Positions 60,046-64,000 of a stretch of DNA of 64,000 nt are shown here, piece after piece. The first letter of the stretch is position 1, and the number at the start of each line of letters is the position of its first letter. Below the pieces are notes generated by a model. That model had not been told where the DNA came from. It worked only from the letters and a program-made list of their open reading frames with translations, and ran no database searches. The stretch is from Ascaphus truei (taxonomy: Eukaryota > Chordata > Amphibia > Anura > Ascaphidae). The stretch lies in NCBI GenBank assembly GCA_036426205.1, contig CM071568.1, positions 41,009,221-41,073,220 of the forward strand. The letters are read 5' to 3'. Made by a program: the position numbers and the translations under genes.

Positions 60046-60629
60046 TATACACTGGCGACACACTTTATTCGAGCTCGGCTAGTCCCACGAATTTGGGTAT
60101 ACCCGGGTGTATTGAGGTTTGTGACTGTTTTCTGCCCGAGTGCATTGAGGTATTTTCTAGGCAGGGATTGAAGCATTTTATTCCCGCTGGCTGCAATACT
60201 GCACAGTATATATATATATATACTGCATTACAATTCATGAATTTATGCCATCTGGTAGACACGCGAAGCATTGCAGCCTATTAAATCCTAATCATTATCA
60301 TTTAACAGATCAGCCGCCTGTCAGCCAGGCATGAACCCAGGCTGGGAAGGCAAACGCAACGGGGCTTGTTAGAGGTGAGGAGCGGCGCATTCCAGGTATC
60401 TGCCAGGTACATACTGGGTATTTGCTCGAATAAAGTGTGTCGGTGCAGTACATTAAAGAATATATTTCATTACCTTTTAATGAATTTTCATTTACAACAC
60501 AGAGCTTTTAGAATATTCTGTCAGTGTCTCGTTGAGCTGTGTTTAGATTAGATACAGTGCAGTGTTCAATTAAGTAACATATCAATAAAGGCAGAGTCAG
60601 CAGCGCTAACATGAATATTTGTACATATT

Positions 60630-61400
60630 TCCAAGATAGATCGGGCCATGCCAGATTTCCAGTGAACAACAAATGAAACCTAAACCACCAACAAATTCAC
60701 TTGTTCCACATAAAAGTCCTCCAATTTGTAGCAACAGAATTCTAACTGATAAGATGTAAAGCTTGTCTGCTTCCTTTACTAGAGAACCAGCCCAGTCTCT
60801 ATCCATGAATGGGATGCCAATTTCAATTAAAAATTGGCTTTGACTTTACATCAGTAACATCCCATCAGATAGCACGGCAGCATCCTTTAGCTTCTGTTGA
60901 AGTACCAGTCCAACCAGTAACGCATAGTGTGTCCGACTGCGTCACTAATTCCAGTTGGAAAGTTATCTACAGATTGAGCAGCGCAAAGCCCTGCCTGATA
61001 ACAGCAGAGGCTCATCTGCAGCGAGCAGAGCCATTGGCAGTTTATCAGCACTTAACCCGTTCATAAATCAAACTGGTGTCTGTTTATTTTATTTATTTTA
61101 TTTTATCAACATTTATTTCCGTCATTGTAACAGTTAATACTTTAATAAGAGACCGTAGATGGGAACATTAGGAAGTTAGTTAGAGACATTTTGCAGGCGC
61201 CTTTTCCCTTGTCATTGACAAGTAAGGTAATCCTATACACAGGCTGCTATTGTGAGATGAGAAACTGGCCTCCTCCACTGCCAGAGACCAGATGCACCTC
61301 TCTCTATCCTAATCTGTAAACGACTTAAAGGAGCCTTATCTCGGGGCTCTTCTGCTTCATTTCATGCTTGATTTACTTTAATTTGTCTGATAGGGCACAA
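60630..61400. promoter_or_regulatory. Candidate GATA-motif cluster in unique intronic sequence
   Basis: Eight WGATAR matches on both strands: 60634, 60748, 60867, 60963 (reverse), 60996, 61042 (reverse), 61336 (reverse) and 61388. No repeat was recognised in the stretch. Enhancer function is inferred only from motif density and from ZFPM2 being a GATA cofactor gene. Confidence 0.35.
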
Positions 61401-63559
61401 GGATTTGGAGACAGACCATCTTTCTGCAGAAAATGTTCAGATTTTTTTTCTTTCCTTGGCATTGTTGTGTTAGGATTTTTTTTTTTTTTTACTTTTTTTT
61501 TTTTTTCCTGTGGAGGAAATCTTGTTCCAGTGCAGCATGCTGCTCGAGTATGTTTATATTTAAGCTATCCCAGCAGAAAAGAGTTTCTGAAGTGGTGTGA
61601 TTGTGTGGTGAACAACATTTACATTGAAATCATATGATGCAATAAATCGGAGGGAGCAGAGCGGTGGAGCGCATGTGCCCACAAGATACACTGAAAGCGC
61701 TATATATAGCAGCAACAACGGAAAGTCGTTTTTATAGGAGGCTTTGTAAATATGTAAATATGGTTTATCAGATTTGGGTTCTTAAGCAACACATCTGTAA
61801 CCAGAATAAAGTAGAGCTGAGGAACCACTAGGGAAACACTCGTTAGCATTCCTAGCGGGTCTAAGAAATAAAAATATCTTGTAGGCTGACAGCAGGTCAT
61901 GGTGGAGTTACTTTGCATACTTTGGTGGTAAGTCTCTTTGATGCAAGAACGATCTCTTGCTATGACTGGAAGTGTAGGTTAGTCATAAGAATTCATTTGT
62001 TATTAACTTAGCAGAGTTTATAAGCAAATGACCTTTAGCTTCTTTTGTCAATTATTTATATAGTTTAAATTATCGCTACCAAGGGAAATAGCCTTCATTC
62101 CTTTTTTATTTAAAGCTGTCATTGGTATTACTACAGGGAGCACAATCAAATAACTTATAATATTGGTCTTATGTTAACTAATTCACCCCTCTCTTAAGAG
62201 CCAACAGTGTGGTTGTGCCCTATTGGCAGTGTTATCTCAAAATCTTATAAAAGTCTTGCGTTATAACTAAGAGTTGTAGAAGTGCTTCTCAGGGGAAATG
62301 ATATATATTATGTTCTGTTAACATTGCATTTTAATAACTTTGGCATCTATAATTGCTCCCATGTGCTTCATTAAAATTCTTAATGATGCAACTTTTGATG
62401 GATAACTTTATATCTTCCTAATTTGTACCAAGGGACATTCTATGTAAGGGATAGCGGTAATTTGATATACCTTTTAAACATTTTTTTGATGTAATAATCA
62501 AGTTGAGTAATAGCTGGGGTAGAATATAGACCAGACAAAGTTATACACAATTGAAAGACACACTACTTCTCAGACATGCATGGTATAACACATATTGAAC
62601 TTTTTTGATATTGATAAAGTAAAAAAATAAGCCATACTATGACATTTCGTTTTCCAAAAGCATTAGGCAACACTCAATCTTCCCAAAAAATTGACATTGT
62701 TCCAAAAAAGATGACTACGGTAAAATACTGTTGTAACAAGCTCTATCCACTATGCCTTATCTTATTAATATTTTGCAGGAGGTTGAAATATGGATTAACC
62801 ACATCTGTTCTATAACTCTTAACTATGAAGTCTACACCACAGTGACAGGTTGGGCATTACATGTTGTCAATATCTTGAGAGAAACACCATCACTAAATAT
62901 GTCAAACATCAGCAATAGTTCAAGGTTTTAAAGTATGCAGCATTTTCTTCTTGAGCCAATTTATTGTACTTGATAATTGGCAATTTTTCTGAACATGTAT
63001 ATTCCTAACAGGAAGACCAATGCCACCACAGACAGATCAAGTTCACACTGAAGTGACACAATGTTTAGGGGGGGAACTCCTTCATCACCTGTTACCTGTA
63101 TCTTCCTAGGTCTGCAAATAGGTCTTCTGGAAATGTCACTTTGGTGGTTGTAAACTTGATCTACAGTATGTACGGGGTATGTGATCTTGTTAGTATTTTT
63201 CTGACGGCTTGTAGGATTACCATCTATTTAGTGCCAGCACCAGACCCACAGGTGCCATATTTGAAGTACAGTAAGTGCTCCATTTCCACCATTGTTCTTC
63301 AGTAATCTGTGTCTGGCTACTCTACATCTGTTCATCCTGGTCAAGCGCACAAAGAAAAGACACAAATGATATAGCCCAAGGTAGCCCAACTGTGCAGAAG
63401 TCTTCGTAATATTCTTAAAGGATAATATTGCAGTACCTCATTGAATATACATTCACTATTCACTCATCAACAGACCTTTTCTGTTAATGTTGTTGGTAAT
63501 AATGACTGCATACAAGACTTGAATTAACTAATTCTTTATATAACTAATAAAGGTGGTTC

Positions 63560-63780
63560 GCCGTGTTGGTCCTTTCATCCACCTAGTAACAAAGGAGGGA
63601 GAGGGAGTAGGGGGTATGATACCTTTTATTGGACCAACAAGTAGTTGATATGTTACAAGCTTTGGAACCTCTCAGGGTCCTTCATCAGGTATGAGAGGTT
63701 TGAAAGTCTGTAACATATCAACTACTTGTTGGTCCAATAAAAGGTATCATACCCCCTACTCCCTCTCCCTCCTTTATTAC
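63560..63780. mobile_element. Head-to-head palindrome of ribozyme-like elements
   Basis: Arms of about 75-90 bp are complementary (ggtatgataccttttattgg/ccaataaaaggtatcatacc and gtagttgatatgttaca with its complement). The minus-strand centre reads CTGATGA (63688-63682), extra A, then GGACCC-TGAGA-GGTTCC and AAAGC. The first three elements match a hammerhead layout, but GAAA is lost. Confidence 0.65.
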
Positions 63781-63787
63781 ATTATAT

Positions 63788-64000
63788 CAGCGGTGTGCAA
63801 ACTGGGGTGCACAAGATTAACTGCGGGGGCGCAGGGTTTATAGGGGTTTACAGAGGCCCCGCGCGCTTCCTGAAGGCACTTATATTAAGTGCCGGGGAAG
63901 CGGCGAAGTCCTCTGTAAAGCTTACCGTGGTTCAGCCGGCATCTAGAGACACATCGCCATGGCAATGCGGCGTCAAATGATGCTGCGGGATCATGTGACG
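63788..64000. mobile_element. hAT-B MITE, truncated by the window end
   Basis: It starts CAGCGGTGTGCAAACTGGGG and continues with ttacagaggccccgcgcgct, ccatggcaatgcggcgtcaa and gatcatgtgacg, the family order. The right half lies beyond the window. Confidence 0.8.

Larger units (their letters stand above)
18682..64000 (+). other. ZFPM2: Start of the next ZFPM2 intron (at least 45.3 kb)
   Basis: Everything after the donor at 18682 is treated as intron, since the next FOG-2 segment (beginning ELEVFQ in mammals) was not seen. Repeats are listed separately. Long stretches with no recognised element are 20215-21480, 23640-26470, 30190-31090, 33025-34065, 38160-39900, 41040-42110, 43570-44830, 51260-52500, 57090-57680 and 60240-63550. 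They are AT-rich, with only simple repeats or candidate regulatory sequence noted. Confidence 0.8.

Noticed and set aside
18682..64000. The next ZFPM2 exon (beginning ELEVFQ in mammals)
   Set aside because: No frame in this range gives a recognisable match by eye. A translated search would be decisive.

Overview
This window looks like the interior of a large gene in an anuran amphibian genome. It is AT-rich and very rich in transposable elements. The repeat set fits frogs: L2 and Rex1/CR1 LINEs, tRNA-headed CORE-SINEs, many hAT, Harbinger and mariner-type MITEs, Ty3-like solo LTRs, and hammerhead-ribozyme retroelements. No species is assigned.

Only two protein-coding segments are supported. 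Both are consecutive internal exons of ZFPM2 (FOG-2, the GATA4/5/6 cofactor) on the + strand, at 1358-1516 and 18583-18681. Both are symmetric phase-1 exons with good splice sites and encode the acidic N-terminal region ahead of the zinc fingers. The window therefore holds the end of one intron (1-1357), a complete 17-kb intron (1517-18582) and at least 45 kb of the next (18682-64000). No downstream ZFPM2 exon, tRNA, rRNA or other host gene was recognised.

Layout. 3.2-4.0 kb: minus-strand LTR. 4.0-10.3 kb: MITEs, a hammerhead retroelement at about 5.8-6.16 kb, an LTR remnant and a decayed minisatellite. 12.05-12.83 kb: solo LTR inside a (TA)n tract. 13.6-16.5 kb: ribozyme-like element and a minus-strand L2 LINE split by a hAT-like insertion. 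18.9-20.2 kb: plus-strand L2 split by a foldback MITE. 21.5-22.8 kb: Rex1-like LINE. 26.5-33.0 kb: MITEs, nested insertions and a solo LTR. 34.1-35.2 kb: two long palindromes. 36-46 kb: MITEs, a SINE and Rex1 tails. 46.6-50.9 kb: mariner-like copies, head-to-head ribozyme-like elements and an LTR with internal sequence. 52-60 kb: more MITEs, Rex1 and LTR copies. 60.1-63.5 kb: apparently unique sequence with a GATA-motif cluster.

The most interesting signal is a complete consensus type I hammerhead ribozyme at 6040-6084 on the minus strand, with all core residues and three matching helices. It sits in a short retroelement whose body recurs at 34.1-34.6 and 42.1-42.3 kb. Several other loci carry the same general design, with degenerate cores, (TA)n tails and repeated head-to-head pairing. 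This suggests a family of self-cleaving RNA retroelements related to Penelope-like elements or retrozymes. All family statements come from reading the sequence by eye; no alignment or database search was run.
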